A stretch of 64,000 nucleotides of DNA from Deltaproteobacteria bacterium IMCC39146 (GTDB lineage: Bacteria > Desulfobacterota > Desulfuromonadia > Desulfuromonadales > BM103): positions 31,319 to 95,318 of the forward strand of contig JARUHP010000016.1 in the NCBI GenBank assembly GCA_030005635.1. The letters are read 5' to 3'. Below the pieces are notes generated by a model. That model did no database searches. It was not told the DNA's origin and was given only the letters and a program-made list of their open reading frames with translations. How positions within the stretch are numbered: the stretch's first letter is position 1; the number at the start of each line of letters is the position of its first letter. This document shows positions 62,996-64,000 of the stretch, piece after piece. The translations under genes were made by a program, and so were the position numbers.

Positions 62996-63069
62996 TGTCT
63001 TTGGTTATTTGTTGAAGGCTATCACAGACAGTGTATAATGTTAGATATCTCTAACTGGGGGAGGTGGAC

Positions 63070-63486
63070 ATGGATGGACTAAAAATTGTTGTTTTTGAAG
63101 ATGATTCTGATTTTGCTGAGATGTTAGCAATTATTTTAGTCCGAACTGGCCATGATGTTCATGTGTTTTCGGACCCCTTCGTTTGTCCAATATATAGAGA
63201 TCATGGATCATGTTGTCCTAAGAACTCTCCTTGCGCGGATGTTCTAATCTCTGACAATCGTATGCCTAAAATTACGGGTCTTGATTTTTTTAAGTTGCAG
63301 AGGGAAAGAGGCTGCAAGGCACTGGATCAAAACAAGGTAGTGATTTCAGGCAGTGTATTAGATGAGGAAATGAGGCGTGATATAGAAGGTTTGGGATGCC
63401 ATTTCATCAGAAAGCCATTCAAAATGAATGAATTACTGGTTTGGGTGGATGAGTGCGCCCGAAGACTGCAGCCCTCAAGTTATTAG
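63070..63486 (+). CDS. Cys-rich stand-alone response regulator
   Basis: A 138-residue receiver domain. The acidic pocket (FEDD) and phospho-acceptor D62 in LISDNRMPK are present, with K in IRKPF. A four-Cys insertion (C39, C48, C49, C55 in DPFVCPIYRDHGSCCPKNSPCAD) sits between beta-2 and beta-3 and could bind a metal or cluster. GGAGG precedes the ATG at 63070. No kinase is adjacent. Confidence 0.85.
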   Translation: MDGLKIVVFEDDSDFAEMLAIILVRTGHDVHVFSDPFVCPIYRDHGSCCPKNSPCADVLISDNRMPKITGLDFFKLQRERGCKALDQNKVVISGSVLDEEMRRDIEGLGCHFIRKPFKMNELLVWVDECARRLQPSSY

Positions 63487-63531
63487 AATCGCACTAGAAA
63501 ACGCTTAGACATTCCCGCTCCGTACCGGATC

Positions 63532-63726
63532 TGCCCCGGAGACGAAACCCCGCCCCGGAACACCAAAGACATCATTCTCTGAACACTCATATTGTTATAT
63601 AGAAGGTGACTTCGGACCAGACATGGACCGGAGAACCAAAAGAAAGAGCGACCCCTTAGGAGGTCGCTCCTTGTAACTAATGGTCGGGATGACAAGATTT
63701 GAACTTGCGACCCCCTGCTCCCGAAC
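63532..63726 (-). repeat. Repeat block R10 (well preserved)
   Basis: A segment TGCCCCGGAGACGAAACCCC, boxes GGACCAGACATGGACCGGAG, hairpin GAGCGACC / GGTCGCTC, tRNA half TGGTCGGGATGACAAGATTT to CTGCTCCCGAA (63681-63725). The anticodon region reads TTCGGGA, matching tRNA-Pro(CGG). It lies just after the YitT-type gene. Confidence 0.9.
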
Positions 63727-63806
63727 TCAATGTTTTAGAAGTGGGAGTAGTTCCATCGCGTCCTTCCCTTGTTTAAATGGTTTTCCGAATGCGCACTCTT
63801 TTAGGT

Positions 63807-64000
63807 TCAGTATATCTTTCGTTTAGAGAAAGTTGAACCGAGGACATTGAACGTATTCTCAACAATGAAGAGCGAATGAGGATCGTTACGGAAGACAATT
63901 TCTTCCAGTCGTTTGAGTTGGATGTTGTTGACGACAATAAGCAGGACGGTTTTCTTGATCTTCTTATAAGCTCCGATTCCCGGTAGCATGGTTGCACCAA
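63807..64000 (-). CDS. YitT/DUF2179-type protein, carboxy end (runs off window)
   Basis: The last 60-odd residues of a YitT-family membrane protein. MLPGIGAYKKIKKTVLLIVVNN, KRLEEIVFRNDPHSLFIVENTFNVLGSTFS matches the DUF2179 carboxy domain (IDPKAFVIVSDVHEVLGEGF-like), and the reading frame stays open to base 64000. The rest lies beyond the window. It ends about 80 bases before block R10. Confidence 0.75.
   Translation of the reverse strand, partial: GATMLPGIGAYKKIKKTVLLIVVNNIQLKRLEEIVFRNDPHSLFIVENTFNVLGSTFSKRKIY

Noticed and set aside
51885..63726. CRISPR array or integron attC array
   Set aside because: Units are too long and irregular for CRISPR, and no cas genes exist; the blocks carry a tRNA half instead of attC core sites, and the recombinase is not recognisably an integron integrase.

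Overview
The window looks like a chromosomal segment of a Desulfuromonadales-type deltaproteobacterium (Desulfuromonas/Pelobacter/Geobacter relatives). This is an inference from gene content: TRAP-linked lactate oxidation, fused LutAB-type and GlcDF iron-sulfur oxidases, several c-type cytochromes, bacteriohemerythrins, a selenocysteine peroxiredoxin, a GSU3473-like small protein, and a receiver/J-like/TPR protein. No rRNA gene, complete tRNA gene, CRISPR array or complete transposase was seen.

Layout. 1-8.7 kb: housekeeping and signalling genes (sugar nucleotidyltransferase, two response regulators, a NarX-type kinase, an ExeA/MshM-MshN pair, cytochrome b5, a Spy-like chaperone). 8.7-24.8 kb: a carbon-source region. 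A FadR/LldR-type repressor faces a six-gene minus-strand operon (TRAP dctPQM, usp, glcD, glcF). A ketone-body operon (thiolase, fused 3-oxoacid CoA-transferase, 3-hydroxybutyrate dehydrogenase) lies beside a sigma-54 activator with a frameshifted PAS domain. A lutC plus fused lutBA pair for L-lactate follows. Three matching operators (TGGTC-N-N-ACCA type) sit before the repressor, before dctP and before lutC, so the flanking lactate loci probably form one regulon. 25-40 kb: envelope, repair and miscellaneous genes, including a peroxiredoxin with an in-frame UGA at its peroxidatic position, a decayed hybrid histidine kinase, and a lipocalin without its lipidation Cys. 40-51 kb: redox and stress genes (orphan TRAP receptor, five-heme cytochrome, heme-binding EB_dh-like protein, two MscS channels, ZntB, LOG protein), with a small inverted-repeat element dispersed among them.

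From about 51.8 kb to the end is an accessory island that appears less GC-rich. It holds short genes separated by a recurring block of about 160-200 bp. A full block has an A segment, paired GGACCGGA-type boxes, a terminator hairpin and the 3' half of a tRNA, mostly tRNA-Pro-like. Blocks share one orientation and usually sit just downstream of a minus-strand gene. One complete tyrosine recombinase lies inside the island; its best start is a perfect Shine-Dalgarno followed by AUA. The cargo is mostly heme, flavin, light or signalling proteins (hemerythrins, cytochrome c, SOUL, BLUF, HemG-type flavodoxin, PilZ, a Cys-rich receiver). The favoured reading is a stack of small integrated modules, possibly mobilised in trans, recombined at tRNA-Pro-type attachment sites. 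That mobility is inferred, not shown.
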